Assembly (NCBI RefSeq): GCF_021390435.2
Contig: NZ_JAJVCN010000005.1
Location: 62,001-126,000 of the forward strand
Reading direction: 5' to 3'
DNA from: Kibdelosporangium philippinense
GTDB lineage: Bacteria; Actinomycetota; Actinomycetes; Mycobacteriales; Pseudonocardiaceae
Length of the DNA: 64,000 nt
This document shows positions 26,410-35,393 of this stretch, one piece after another (position 1 is the first letter of the stretch; every line of letters begins with the position of its first letter). The position numbers and the translations under genes are program-made. Under the pieces are notes generated by a model. That model was not told the origin of the DNA. It made no database searches and saw nothing but the letters and a program-made list of their open reading frames with translations.

Positions 26410-26730
26410 TCACCCGCGCTGGTCGGTTTCCGGTCGGCGTTGAGCGAGCTGTTCCATGATCGTGTCGAAGATCGACCGCGGTGGGACGGCGGCGGGATGG
26501 ATCTCAATCCCGCCGCTCTCGTTGAGCACGATCTGCCTGCCAGGGTAAGCACCTTGGGCGATAGCCACGTCGCGTTCGTCGAACTGCCCTTGGAAGACCG
26601 GTACTCCGTGATAGAGCTCCACTTTTTCCGCGCCGGTAGGCCAGCGGTACCGGCAGGCATCGACATCGAACAATTCGCTGGGCGTGGGTAGATCAGGACC
26701 GTTCACGGGTTCGCTTCCTGCTGATGTCAC
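26410..26730 (-). CDS. Hypothetical protein, 106 residues
   Basis: I do not recognise a family. The GTG-start protein is acidic and soluble, with an ordered-looking middle (EKVELYHGVPVFQGQFDERD) and a C-terminal helix rich in Gln and Arg. Its composition and codon use look like a real gene, and the downstream neighbour runs convergently (Uma2), 37 bases apart. The HD-domain gene lies upstream on the same strand, ending... its stop is 55 bases from this start, so the two may share a transcript. No signal peptide or membrane segment is visible. Confidence 0.55.
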   Translation of the reverse strand: MTSAGSEPVNGPDLPTPSELFDVDACRYRWPTGAEKVELYHGVPVFQGQFDERDVAIAQGAYPGRQIVLNESGGIEIHPAAVPPRSIFDTIMEQLAQRRPETDQRG

Positions 26731-26785
26731 GTGCGTGCCGTCAACAGGGTGACAGGGTTCGCCGAACTGCGCAGGCCGAGCGCGG

Positions 26786-27220
26786 CTAGCTCGTCAGTTC
26801 GTCCAGTAACCGGATCGCCTCCGCGTACTTCGCGCGGAGGCGATCTTGCGTTTCCGGCTCGAGCATCGCCAGCCGCTGCGGGTCCGTGTTGTCCGCGATA
26901 TCCGCGCGTTTCACTTGCACGGCAATAGGATCAGCCGCGACGCGCCGCAAATACGAAGGCATGGTCTCGCCTGGGACCTTGCTCAACGCGATCACGGCGA
27001 CAACGACATCTTCGGGACATCCGGCGGAACGAAGGTCCGAAGCCGTAACCGAGGTGTCCTCGACGACATCGTGCAGCACCGCAGCCATTTGCGCGTGCGC
27101 CCCCTTCACCCGGGCCAGCACGCGCAACGGGTGGTCGATGTACGGCTTGCCGCCCTTGTCGACCTGACCCGCGTGCGCCGCGCGGGCGATCCGGATCGCG
27201 TCATCCAGTACGAAGCTCAC
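26786..27220 (-). CDS. HD-domain hydrolase, RelA/SpoT-hydrolase-like
   Basis: The 144-residue protein matches the (p)ppGpp-hydrolase type HD domain: AHAGQVDKGGKPYIDHPLRV at residues 14-33 (histidine ligands) and AVLHDVVEDTSV near residue 45 (the HD pair and ED motif), plus a later VKRADIADN (ND-type region). It lacks synthetase and regulatory domains, so it resembles small alarmone hydrolases or MESH1-like NADPH/ppGpp phosphatases. The true start is uncertain: GTG 27220 gives the family N-terminus, while an upstream GTG at 27295 would add 25 residues and would reach the DasR-like site. Confidence 0.82.
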   Translation of the reverse strand: MSFVLDDAIRIARAAHAGQVDKGGKPYIDHPLRVLARVKGAHAQMAAVLHDVVEDTSVTASDLRSAGCPEDVVVAVIALSKVPGETMPSYLRRVAADPIAVQVKRADIADNTDPQRLAMLEPETQDRLRAKYAEAIRLLDELTS

Positions 27221-27297
27221 GAGTTCATGATCGCAGGACAGCCCAGCCAACGGCGGTGACTGTGCCCGCGCGGGTGAACTAGGGGTTGACAGCACCT

Positions 27298-27331
27298 ATT
27301 GGTCTAGTCCATTTTAGTGGTGTAGACCACA
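27298..27331. promoter_or_regulatory. Two DasR-type boxes upstream of the chitinase gene
   Basis: ATTGGTCTAGTCCATT (27298-27313) and AGTGGTGTAGACCACA (27316-27331) each resemble the palindromic DasR responsive element AGTGGTCTAGACCACT, with two or three differences per site. The centres are 18 bp apart. DasR is a GntR-family repressor that controls chitin and N-acetylglucosamine genes in actinobacteria. The location, 29 bases before the chitinase ATG, suits repression. Confidence 0.8.
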
Positions 27332-27359
27332 AACCGGGCGCGGGTGTGGAGAAAAGAAC

Positions 27360-29033
27360 ATGGTCAGCAAGACCAGGCGGCTGCTCGCAGCCGCCAGCTG
27401 CGTCACGGTCGCCATTTCCGCTCTTGTTTTGGTTCCGGCCGGACAGGCCTTCGCCGCGAACATAGTCAGCAACCCGGGCTTCGAGACGGGCACGTTATCC
27501 GGCTGGTCGTGCACAGGTGGTGCGACCGTCGTGAGCAGCCCAGTCAGATCCGGAACGAAGGCCTTGGGCGCAACGCCCGCAGGCCAGGACTACGCGAAGT
27601 GCTCGCAACAGATCGCGGTCCAGCCCAACACCGCGTACAAGCTCACCGCGTGGGTCAACGGCAGCTACACCTACCTTGGTGTCAGCGGAAACGGCCTGCC
27701 CGACCGCAACACCTGGTCGCCGTCGACCGGCTGGGCCCAGCTGAGCCTCGACTTCACGACCCCGGCGTCGACCACGAGCGTCACGATCTACACCCATGGC
27801 TGGTACGGCCAACCGACCTACTACGTCGACGACGTCTCACTCGACGGGCCCGGCGGCACACCCACGATCCCTGTCGCGCCAACAGGTTTGAGCGCCAGCG
27901 CGGCGAGCTCGACAAGTGTGAACCTGTCCTGGAGCGGTCCGTCCAACGCGACGAGCTACCGCGTGTACCGCAACAACCAGTTGGTTGCTTCGCCCACAGG
28001 AAGCTCGCACACGGACACCGGCCTGACGGCGAACACGTCCTACAGCTACCAGGTCAGTGCCGTGAACGCGGTTGGCGAATCGCCAAGGACCACAGCGGTT
28101 TCCGTGACGACCCCGCCCGTCGGCGGCCCCGACCCGGGTCCTCTGCCCAAGCACGTGCTGACCGGTTACTGGCAGAACTTCTACAACGGGGCCCGTGCCC
28201 TGAGGCTCGCCGATGTGCCGACGACCTACGACATCATCGCGGTTTCCTTTGCCGACACGGTTCCTGGCCGCGCGGGCGGTGTCACGTTCAACCTCGACTC
28301 CGGGTTGTCCTCGCAACTCGGCGGGTACACCGACGCGCAGTTCCGCCAGGACATCAGGACTGTCCAGGCACGCGGTCAGAAGGTGATCATCTCGGTCGGT
28401 GGTGAGAAGGGCACGGTTGTCGTCGGCGACAGCACGGCCGCGACCAACTTCGCCAACGACATCAGGGGCTTGATCAGTTCGTACGGTTTCGACGGCATCG
28501 ACATCGACCTGGAGAACGGCATCCACCCGGGTCCGATGGCGACCGCGTTGCGCAGCATCCACGCGGGCGGCGGCAAGGTCATCACGATGGCTCCGCAGAC
28601 CATCGACATGCAGTCCACCCAGGGCGGCTACTTCCAGTTGGCGCTGAACATCAAGGACATCTTGACCATCGTCAACATGCAGTACTACAACTCGGGCACG
28701 ATGCTCGGCTGCGACCAGCAGGTCTACGGCCAGGGCACGGTCAACTTCCTGACCGCGCTCTCGTGCATCCAGTTGCAGGGCGGCCTGCGTCCTGACCAGG
28801 TCGGACTGGGCCTGCCCGCGTCACCGTCCGGCGCCGGTGGCGGGTACCAATCGCCGTCCAACGTCAACAACGCCCTGAGCTGCTTGGCTCGCGGTACCAA
28901 CTGCGGCACCTTCAAGCCGAGCACTACCTGGCCGGGCATCCGTGGCGCGATGACCTGGTCCATCAACTGGGACGCCTCGAACGGCTACCAGTTCGCGAAC
29001 ACTGTCGCACCGCACCTCGACACCCTGCCTTGA
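27360..29033 (+). CDS. Secreted GH18 chitinase with CBM-like and FN3 domains
   Basis: The 557-residue protein has a Sec signal peptide (1-32, cleavage after AFA), a beta-sandwich carbohydrate-binding module (about 33-162, starting NIVSNPGFETG), a fibronectin type III domain (about 170-255), a Pro/Gly linker and a GH18 catalytic domain (about 265-557). The catalytic motif DGIDIDLE lies at residues 378-385, with E385 the proton donor; SVGG and MQYYN motifs are also present. It cleaves chitin outside the cell. Two DasR-like boxes upstream predict induction by N-acetylglucosamine derivatives. A strong hairpin follows the stop. Confidence 0.95.
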   Translation: MVSKTRRLLAAASCVTVAISALVLVPAGQAFAANIVSNPGFETGTLSGWSCTGGATVVSSPVRSGTKALGATPAGQDYAKCSQQIAVQPNTAYKLTAWVNGSYTYLGVSGNGLPDRNTWSPSTGWAQLSLDFTTPASTTSVTIYTHGWYGQPTYYVDDVSLDGPGGTPTIPVAPTGLSASAASSTSVNLSWSGPSNATSYRVYRNNQLVASPTGSSHTDTGLTANTSYSYQVSAVNAVGESPRTTAVSVTTPPVGGPDPGPLPKHVLTGYWQNFYNGARALRLADVPTTYDIIAVSFADTVPGRAGGVTFNLDSGLSSQLGGYTDAQFRQDIRTVQARGQKVIISVGGEKGTVVVGDSTAATNFANDIRGLISSYGFDGIDIDLENGIHPGPMATALRSIHAGGGKVITMAPQTIDMQSTQGGYFQLALNIKDILTIVNMQYYNSGTMLGCDQQVYGQGTVNFLTALSCIQLQGGLRPDQVGLGLPASPSGAGGGYQSPSNVNNALSCLARGTNCGTFKPSTTWPGIRGAMTWSINWDASNGYQFANTVAPHLDTLP

Positions 29034-29044
29034 GGTGCATCGGG

Positions 29045-29080
29045 AGTGGCTCTCGCCTCAGCCCACGGGCGAGAGCCACT
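29045..29080 (+). terminator. Chitinase gene terminator
   Basis: A perfect 13 bp stem AGTGGCTCTCGCC and complement with a 10-base loop begins 11 bases after the chitinase stop and ends 21 bases before the next start. Confidence 0.8.
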
Positions 29081-29101
29081 TCCGAGTTCTATTCTCTGCT
29101 G

Positions 29102-30142
29102 ATGTTCCCCAAGCTGATCGTCGCGCCGATGGCAGGTGGCCCGTCAACGCCGGAACTCGTCGCCGGAGCGGCGAACGCGGGAGCTTTCGGCTTCCTCGCG
29201 GCCGGTTACCTCACGCCGGAAGCTCTGGCCGGGCAGATCGCCCTGACCAAAGAGCTCACGACAAACCCGTTCGGTGTCAACGTTTTCGTTCCCGGTGAAG
29301 AGTCCACAGCGGATCTGAGCGAGTACCAGGAGATCCTTGAGCTGGTTTACGGCAGTGCGCCTGGCGATTGCACGTGGACCGACGACGACTACCCCGCGAA
29401 GATCAACGTCCTGGTCAACAACCCCGTCGACACCGTCTCGTTCACGTTCGGCGTGCCGTCGGAGTACGACGTTGAGGAGCTGCGCGCGGTCGGCAGCAAG
29501 ATCGTCATCACGGTGACCAGTCCGGAGGAAGCCCGCCGGGCGGCCGAACTTGACCCGGATGCGTTGTGCGTCCAGGGTTTCGAGGCGGGCGCGCATCGCG
29601 GGATCTTCGTTGACGACGGCTCACCGAACGGGGCGCCGACCTACGGTTTGCTTGCCGCACTGCGAATGGTCAGCGCGACGGTGGATCTTCCATTGATCGC
29701 CGCGGGCGGATTGGTGCACGGCGCCGACGTCGCCGCGGTGCTGACGGCCGGAGCTGTCGCCGCGCAGCTCGGGACCGCGTTCCTGCAGTGTCCGGAGGCT
29801 GGAACCCAGCCGCTGCACCGGCAAGAGCTGCAGGGCACCAGGGAGACCACGTTCACCAGGGCTTTCAGCGGCCGCCCGGCCCGCGCGTTGATCAACCGGT
29901 TCGTTGAAGCCAACAGCGCCTTGGCGCCAGCCGCGTATCCACAGGTCAATAGCATGACCAAGCCGATCCGCGCTGCCGCGGCCAAAGAAGGCGACCCCGA
30001 GGCGATGTCGTTGTACGCGGGCCAAACCTATGCCTACGCGCCGCAAGGCACCGTGGCCGAGGTGATCGCGTTGCTGGACACGCAGATGCGGGCCGCGATC
30101 AAATCCGTTGCGACAGCACTTGACCCGGCCAGTCAAAAATAG
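29102..30142 (+). CDS. Nitronate monooxygenase (NPD family FMN enzyme)
   Basis: The 346-residue TIM-barrel flavoenzyme has the 2-nitropropane-dioxygenase pattern: an N-terminal IVAPMAGGPS, the GFEAGAHRG phosphate loop near residue 160 with a catalytic-type histidine, and IAAGGLVHG (FMN phosphate binding) near 200. Family members oxidise toxic alkyl nitronates such as propionate-3-nitronate; some are enoyl-ACP reductase-like. The ATG follows the chitinase terminator; an earlier in-frame ATG lies in the hairpin and is not used here. Its end overlaps the convergent GNAT gene by 44 bases. Confidence 0.88.
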   Translation: MFPKLIVAPMAGGPSTPELVAGAANAGAFGFLAAGYLTPEALAGQIALTKELTTNPFGVNVFVPGEESTADLSEYQEILELVYGSAPGDCTWTDDDYPAKINVLVNNPVDTVSFTFGVPSEYDVEELRAVGSKIVITVTSPEEARRAAELDPDALCVQGFEAGAHRGIFVDDGSPNGAPTYGLLAALRMVSATVDLPLIAAGGLVHGADVAAVLTAGAVAAQLGTAFLQCPEAGTQPLHRQELQGTRETTFTRAFSGRPARALINRFVEANSALAPAAYPQVNSMTKPIRAAAAKEGDPEAMSLYAGQTYAYAPQGTVAEVIALLDTQMRAAIKSVATALDPASQK

Positions 30143-30602
30143 CCTTGAAGGTGTACGACTTCTCGAACCCGTGCCGTTCGTAGTACCGGACAAGATCGCC
30201 GTTGCCGCCCCCGAAGCAGTCGACGCGCAGCAGTGACACGCCTTTCTCGCGCGCGATCGACACCGCCTTCTCCAGCAGCTGCGTGCCGATCTTCTTGCCA
30301 GCATGCCGTCGTGAGGTCAGCAGCAGCCACACGTAGACCTCGGGCTCGTCGATCGGCTTGACCTGCGGGACCGGCTTGTCGCTGGTGATCATCACGCCCA
30401 CTGGCTCGCCGTCCAGCTCGGCCATCCACACGTCGGCTTCCTTGATCATGCAGGTCACGCTCGCGAGCCGGGTCGGTGTCTCCGACCAGAGGTCGGTGCC
30501 CCACTGCTGGGTGTTGCCTCGCGACACCATCCACCGCACGGCCTCGTCACCCATGGCCATGATCGCGTCGATGTCGGCCGCACCACCGGCTCTAATCCGC
30601 AT
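30099..30602 (-). CDS. GNAT family N-acetyltransferase
   Basis: The 167-residue protein has the GNAT fold: strand pattern DVWMAELDGEPVGVMITS, acetyl-CoA loop RRHAGKKIGTQLLEKAV near residue 100 and a C-terminal YYERHGFEKSYTF. It would transfer an acetyl group to an unknown amine. It is a single gene convergent with the monooxygenase and divergent from the DUF885 cluster. Confidence 0.88.
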   Translation of the reverse strand: MRIRAGGAADIDAIMAMGDEAVRWMVSRGNTQQWGTDLWSETPTRLASVTCMIKEADVWMAELDGEPVGVMITSDKPVPQVKPIDEPEVYVWLLLTSRRHAGKKIGTQLLEKAVSIAREKGVSLLRVDCFGGGNGDLVRYYERHGFEKSYTFKAIFDWPGQVLSQRI

Positions 30603-30628
30603 GCGTTCTGTCTACCGCATTGACAAGA

Positions 30629-32125
30629 ATGGGTCTCGTGATCGACCGACTTGCCGACGAGCTGCTGAGCGTCATCGCCGACGAAGATCCGATCAACGAG
30701 TTCCTCGACGACGCCGACATCACCCTCCCACTGCCGGATCCCAGTGAGGACGCCCAGTTCCAGCTGGCCGACCGGGCGCGCGACATCGCTGAGCGGGCCA
30801 GCGCGCTGGAGCCAAGCGTCACCAGAGGTGTCCTGCTCCAGCAGGCCGAAGCGGTGATCACCAGAGTCGAGTCGAGACTGGTCGAGCACACCATGTGGGA
30901 CTTCCTGATCTCGCCGATCGCCAAGATCTTCACCGGCCGGGTCGCCGAGGATCCGGCCAGGATCGCCGCCTTGCCGCGATTCCTGGCCGAATCGGCGAAA
31001 CGGCATCAGGCTGGTGTCGCCGCGGGACGGCTTCCCGTCGCCTACCGGGCCAAGGCCGCGGTCGGGCGGATTGACGCTTTCCTGGCCAACCCAGCCGAAT
31101 TGCGCACCGACGATCCGGAGATCCTGCGTGCTTTCGTGGCATACCGGGATGTTCTGGACAGCCTGCCCGGTAGGCCCGAGGAACAACCGGGCTTGTGCTG
31201 GTTGCCTGACGGCGAAGCCACATACGCGCGGTTGGCGCAGATGCACACAACCACTGCGTACACGCCCGAGCAGGTGCACCAGATGGGTTTGGACGCCATG
31301 GCACGGCTGGACGAGGAGTTCGCGCAGAACGGTAAGGCACCGGCGGCCCATATCCGTGACCAGATCCGCAACGACCCGTCGATGCGTTACCGCAGCGAGG
31401 ACGAGGTCCTGGCGATCCCGCGCGCGGCCATAGCGCGTGCGATGGAGATAGCGCCGCGGTACTTCGGGCGTCTGCCAGCCGTGCCGTGCACTGTCGAACC
31501 CACGCCAGCTGAACGGGCGCCCGGTCAGTCCGTCGCGTCGTACTCACCCGAAAAGGCCGTGTACTACGCCAACACGTATCGCTGGCAGCAACGGGACCGG
31601 TGCATCGCCGAGGCAAACGCTTTCCACGAGGGCGTTCCCGGCCATCACTTCCAAATCACCCTGGCCAAGGAAATGACCGGGGTGCCCCGGCTGCGCAAGG
31701 TGGCGTGGATCAACTCCTACCTCGAAGGCTGGAGCCTGTACTGCGAACGGCTGGCCGACGAGCTCGGTCTCTACTCGGACGACGAGGCCAGGATCGGGAT
31801 GCTGGTGCTGGAGTCGGTCCGGGCCGCGCGCCTGGTCGTCGACACCGGGCTGCACGCGTTCGGCTGGACTCGCGCCCAGGTCGTCGCCTACTTGCGTGAG
31901 CACACCGCGATGAACGAGGTCGAGATCCAGCAGGAGACGGATCGCTACATCGAGCTGCCCGGACAGGGATTGTCGTACCTGTGTGGCAGGTTTGAACTCG
32001 ACCGCATCCGGGCATTGGCAGAGACCAGTCCCGATTTCGACCTGCGCGCGTTCCACGATGTGGTGCTGGGTGCAGGTCCGGTTCCGATGAACGTGCTGGC
32101 AGACGTGGTGATGGGGGAGTTGTGA
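30629..32125 (+). CDS. DUF885 family protein, first of three
   Basis: The 498-residue protein has the DUF885 layout: a helical N-terminus, the conserved GLCWLPDGEATYA near residue 190, a metal-type motif FHEGVPGHHFQ near residue 333, EGWSLYCERLADELGLY near 370 and the C-terminal LPGQGLSYLCGR. The HExxPGHH plus later Glu pattern suggests a zinc metallopeptidase or related hydrolase; the substrate is unknown. ATG 30629 is used; an earlier TTG or a GTG at 30638 could serve. It is shorter than its neighbours and the most divergent. The next gene overlaps by four bases. Confidence 0.85.
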   Translation: MGLVIDRLADELLSVIADEDPINEFLDDADITLPLPDPSEDAQFQLADRARDIAERASALEPSVTRGVLLQQAEAVITRVESRLVEHTMWDFLISPIAKIFTGRVAEDPARIAALPRFLAESAKRHQAGVAAGRLPVAYRAKAAVGRIDAFLANPAELRTDDPEILRAFVAYRDVLDSLPGRPEEQPGLCWLPDGEATYARLAQMHTTTAYTPEQVHQMGLDAMARLDEEFAQNGKAPAAHIRDQIRNDPSMRYRSEDEVLAIPRAAIARAMEIAPRYFGRLPAVPCTVEPTPAERAPGQSVASYSPEKAVYYANTYRWQQRDRCIAEANAFHEGVPGHHFQITLAKEMTGVPRLRKVAWINSYLEGWSLYCERLADELGLYSDDEARIGMLVLESVRAARLVVDTGLHAFGWTRAQVVAYLREHTAMNEVEIQQETDRYIELPGQGLSYLCGRFELDRIRALAETSPDFDLRAFHDVVLGAGPVPMNVLADVVMGEL

Positions 32126-33753
32126 CCCAGATCGAGAAGATCGCCGACGAGGTGCTCGAGTTGCTGATCGAGGAGGACCCGCTCGGCGAGATGATCCAGG
32201 GCCTGCCTGGCGTCGACAGCAAGCTGAGCGACCTCGACGAGGCCGGGCAGGCGATCCTGCGCACGCGTGCGCTCGACGCCGCGCGCCGGGCCCGTGAGGA
32301 CAAGTCCGACGACTGGATCACCAGGGCGGTGGTGATCGACCAGGCGCAGGCGATCGTCGCGCGGATCGACGCCAAACTGGTCGAGACCGAGGTCGCCGAC
32401 CTGATGGTCAGCCCGATCGCCCGGCTGCTCGGGATGCTGCCGATGGTCGCGCCGCAGGGCGCCGAGGCCGAGCGGAGCTACTTCACCCGCCTGGAGATGA
32501 TCCCGGACTACCTGGCCAAGGCCGCGGACCGGCACCGGACCGGGATCGCGCACGGCCGCACGCCAGTCGCGTCGCGTGCCGCGTACGCCCTGGACCACCT
32601 GGAGAACTACCTCGCCAACCCGGCAACGGACCCGCTGCGGCAGGTGCCCGTCACCAACACGGCTGAGCGCGACCGTCTGATCGACGATTTCGTACGACCC
32701 GCGTTCGCCAAGTACCGGACGGCGCTTGCCGAGGACGTCGCGCCGCACGGTCGCCCGGACGACAAACCCGGGTTGGGCTGGCTGCCCGGCGGCGAGGCGA
32801 CGTACGCGTCGTTGGCGCGCGTGCACACCACAACCCACCGCACGCCTGAGGAGATGCACCAGACCGGCCTGGCGTTGATCGAAGCCTTGGCCGAGGAGTA
32901 CGCGGATATCGGCGGCCGCGTCTTCGGCGTGAAAACGGTCGCCGAGGTGCACGAACGGCTGCGCACCGATCCGTCGCTGAAGTGGGGCAGCGCGGAGGAG
33001 TTGCTGGCTGGAGCGCGCGCGGCGATGGACCGTGCCGAAGCGGCGGCTCCGGAATGGTTCGGGTTACTGCCCTCGCAAGCCTGCCTGTTGGAGAAGACTC
33101 CGGCCGCCAGCGAGCAACACGAGACGTCCGCGTACTACCTGCCGCCCGCGCTGGATGGCAGCAGGCCAGGCATCTACTACGCGAACACGTACAAAGCGAC
33201 CGAGCGCGACCGGACCATCGCCGAAGCCACCGCGTTCCACGAAGCCGTGCCAGGGCACCACTTCCAGGTCACGATCGCGCAGGAGCGCAGCATGCCGATG
33301 CTGCGCCGGTGCTCGGCGATCAACGCGTACGCAGAGGGCTGGGGCCTTTACTGCGAGCGCCTTGGCGACGAGATGGGCCTGTACTCCGACGATGTCGCGC
33401 GACTCGGCATGCTCGCGATGGACTCGGTCCGCGCCGCACGGCTCGTCGTGGACACGGGCCTGCACGCGTTCGGTTGGTCACGTCAGAAGACCGTGGATTA
33501 CTTGCGGGACAACACAGTGATGTCCGAGGTGGAGATCCAGAGTGAAACGGATCGCTACATCGGCATGCCCGGCCAGGCCCTGTCGTACATGATCGGCCGC
33601 CTGGAAATCCAGCGAGTGCGGGCCAAGGCCGAGGAGACCATGGGATCCGCCTTCGACATCAAGGGATTCCACGATGTCGTGCTCGGCGCCGGTCCGGTCC
33701 CGATGGACGTGCTTGACGAGATCGTGACCGAGTGGTCGAAGGCGGAGACATGA
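32122..33753 (+). CDS. DUF885 family protein, second of three
   Basis: This 543-residue paralogue has the motif FHEAVPGHHFQ near residue 374, AEGWGLYCERLGDEMGLYS near 410, and an about 30-residue insertion before the catalytic half that the first copy lacks (IGGRVFGVKTVAEVHERLR). Its C-terminus shares GSAFDIKGFHDVVLG with the third copy, so these two are the closest pair. The GTG start overlaps the preceding stop (GTGA), and the following ATG overlaps its own stop, so the three are coupled. No signal peptide or membrane helix is visible. Confidence 0.85.
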   Translation: MTQIEKIADEVLELLIEEDPLGEMIQGLPGVDSKLSDLDEAGQAILRTRALDAARRAREDKSDDWITRAVVIDQAQAIVARIDAKLVETEVADLMVSPIARLLGMLPMVAPQGAEAERSYFTRLEMIPDYLAKAADRHRTGIAHGRTPVASRAAYALDHLENYLANPATDPLRQVPVTNTAERDRLIDDFVRPAFAKYRTALAEDVAPHGRPDDKPGLGWLPGGEATYASLARVHTTTHRTPEEMHQTGLALIEALAEEYADIGGRVFGVKTVAEVHERLRTDPSLKWGSAEELLAGARAAMDRAEAAAPEWFGLLPSQACLLEKTPAASEQHETSAYYLPPALDGSRPGIYYANTYKATERDRTIAEATAFHEAVPGHHFQVTIAQERSMPMLRRCSAINAYAEGWGLYCERLGDEMGLYSDDVARLGMLAMDSVRAARLVVDTGLHAFGWSRQKTVDYLRDNTVMSEVEIQSETDRYIGMPGQALSYMIGRLEIQRVRAKAEETMGSAFDIKGFHDVVLGAGPVPMDVLDEIVTEWSKAET

Positions 33754-35393
33754 TCGACGCCCTCGCCGATCGGCTGCTCGATCTGATCGGCACAGAGGAT
33801 CCGTTGCGAGCAAGCATGACCGGCATCCCCGGACACGACCACGAACTGCGGGATTTCAGCCCGGAGGCGGACAGTGACCTGCGGGATCGTGCGGTGCGGA
33901 TCGCCGCCGAGGCTGAGCTGGCCGAACCGGGCGTGACGCGCAGTGTGGTGCTGCACTTGGCCGCGTCGCTGGTCGACAGGGTCAACGCGGGGCTGGTGGA
34001 CCATGTCCTGGCGAGCTTCATCAGCGCGCCGACGATCCAGCTCGTGACGTTCGCTCCCCGGGTCGTGCCCACGTCAGAACAGGCCGAAAGTGCTTATCTG
34101 GAGCGGCTTTCGGCGATTCCGCGCTACCTCGCCCAGATCGCGGATCGCAACCGGGCCGCGGTGGCGGCTGAACGGTTCCCGGTGGCGAGGATGGCGCGGA
34201 CCGCGATCACGCACATCGACCGGTACCTCAGCCACACACCTGATGCGTTCACGCAACCGTCGCTGACATCGGGCGCGGCAGCACAACGTGACCGCCTGCT
34301 GGCTGAGGCAGCGCGTCCGGCGTTCGTGCAGTACCGGGAGGTGCTGGACAAGGAGATCGCGCCGCACGGCAGATCGGACGACAAGCCGGGTTTGTGTTGG
34401 TTGCCCGACGGCGATGCGGCGTACGACGCGATGGTCCGTGTGCACACGACCACCGCGCGCACGCCGGAGGAGCTGCACCGCACAGGCCTGCAGTTGATCG
34501 AGGCCCTCGCCGAGGAGTACGCGACGATTGGCAGCCGCGTGTTCGGGCTGTCCACAGCTGCGGAAGTGCAGGAGCGCCTGCGCACCGACCCGTCGCTGAA
34601 GTGGGGAAGCGCCGAGGAGATCCTTACGCACGCGCGGACAACCATCGAGCGTGCCGAACACGTTGCGCCGCAATGGTTCACGCGCTTGCCGGACAAGCGA
34701 TGCGCGGTGGAGCCTGTCCCGGACGCCGAGGCGCCCAACGTGGCTGCCGCCTACTACACGGATCCCGCGCTCGACGGATCTCGTGAGGGCACCTATTGGA
34801 TTAACACATACAAGGCGACCGACCGAGACCGGACTATCGCCGAAGCCATCGCGTTCCACGAAGCCGTGCCAGGGCACCATTTCCAGACCGCGTCTGCCCA
34901 GCAGATCGACAATCTCCCCTTGCTGCGGCGGCTCGCGTTCATTACCGCCTACAGCGAAGGTTGGGCGTTGTACGCGGAACGACTGGCCGACGAAATGGGC
35001 CTGTACTCCGACGACTTGGCGCGGCTCGGCATGGTTGCGGAAGACTCCATGCGGGCCGCGCGGCTCGTGGTGGACACGGGCCTGCACGCGATGGGCTGGT
35101 CACGGCAGCAGACCGTCGATTACTTGCGCGACAACACCGTAATGTCCGATGTGGAGATTCAGGCCGAGGTCGACCGGTACATCGAGTACCCAGGGCAGGC
35201 GTTGTCGTACATGGTCGGGCGCATGGAAATCCAGCGAGTGCGGGCGAAAGCCGTAGAGACTATGGGATCCGCCTTTGACATCAAGGGTTTCCACGATGTC
35301 GTGCTCGGCGGTGGCCCGCTGCCGATGGCGGTACTGGACGAGGTCGTCGCGGACTGGGTCCTCACTCGTGCGGGGCTGTCTCCTGGAATGTGA
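33750..35393 (+). CDS. DUF885 family protein, third of three
   Basis: This 547-residue paralogue has FHEAVPGHHFQTAS near residue 369 and the paired SEGWALYAERLADEMGLYS; the cysteine present in YCERL of the other two is here alanine. The start is the ATG overlapping the second gene's stop (ATGA). Its end overlaps the convergent DUF4230 gene by 32 bases. Together with the two upstream copies it makes a 4.8 kb operon of one repeated family, probably with diverged specificity. Confidence 0.85.
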   Translation: MIDALADRLLDLIGTEDPLRASMTGIPGHDHELRDFSPEADSDLRDRAVRIAAEAELAEPGVTRSVVLHLAASLVDRVNAGLVDHVLASFISAPTIQLVTFAPRVVPTSEQAESAYLERLSAIPRYLAQIADRNRAAVAAERFPVARMARTAITHIDRYLSHTPDAFTQPSLTSGAAAQRDRLLAEAARPAFVQYREVLDKEIAPHGRSDDKPGLCWLPDGDAAYDAMVRVHTTTARTPEELHRTGLQLIEALAEEYATIGSRVFGLSTAAEVQERLRTDPSLKWGSAEEILTHARTTIERAEHVAPQWFTRLPDKRCAVEPVPDAEAPNVAAAYYTDPALDGSREGTYWINTYKATDRDRTIAEAIAFHEAVPGHHFQTASAQQIDNLPLLRRLAFITAYSEGWALYAERLADEMGLYSDDLARLGMVAEDSMRAARLVVDTGLHAMGWSRQQTVDYLRDNTVMSDVEIQAEVDRYIEYPGQALSYMVGRMEIQRVRAKAVETMGSAFDIKGFHDVVLGGGPLPMAVLDEVVADWVLTRAGLSPGM

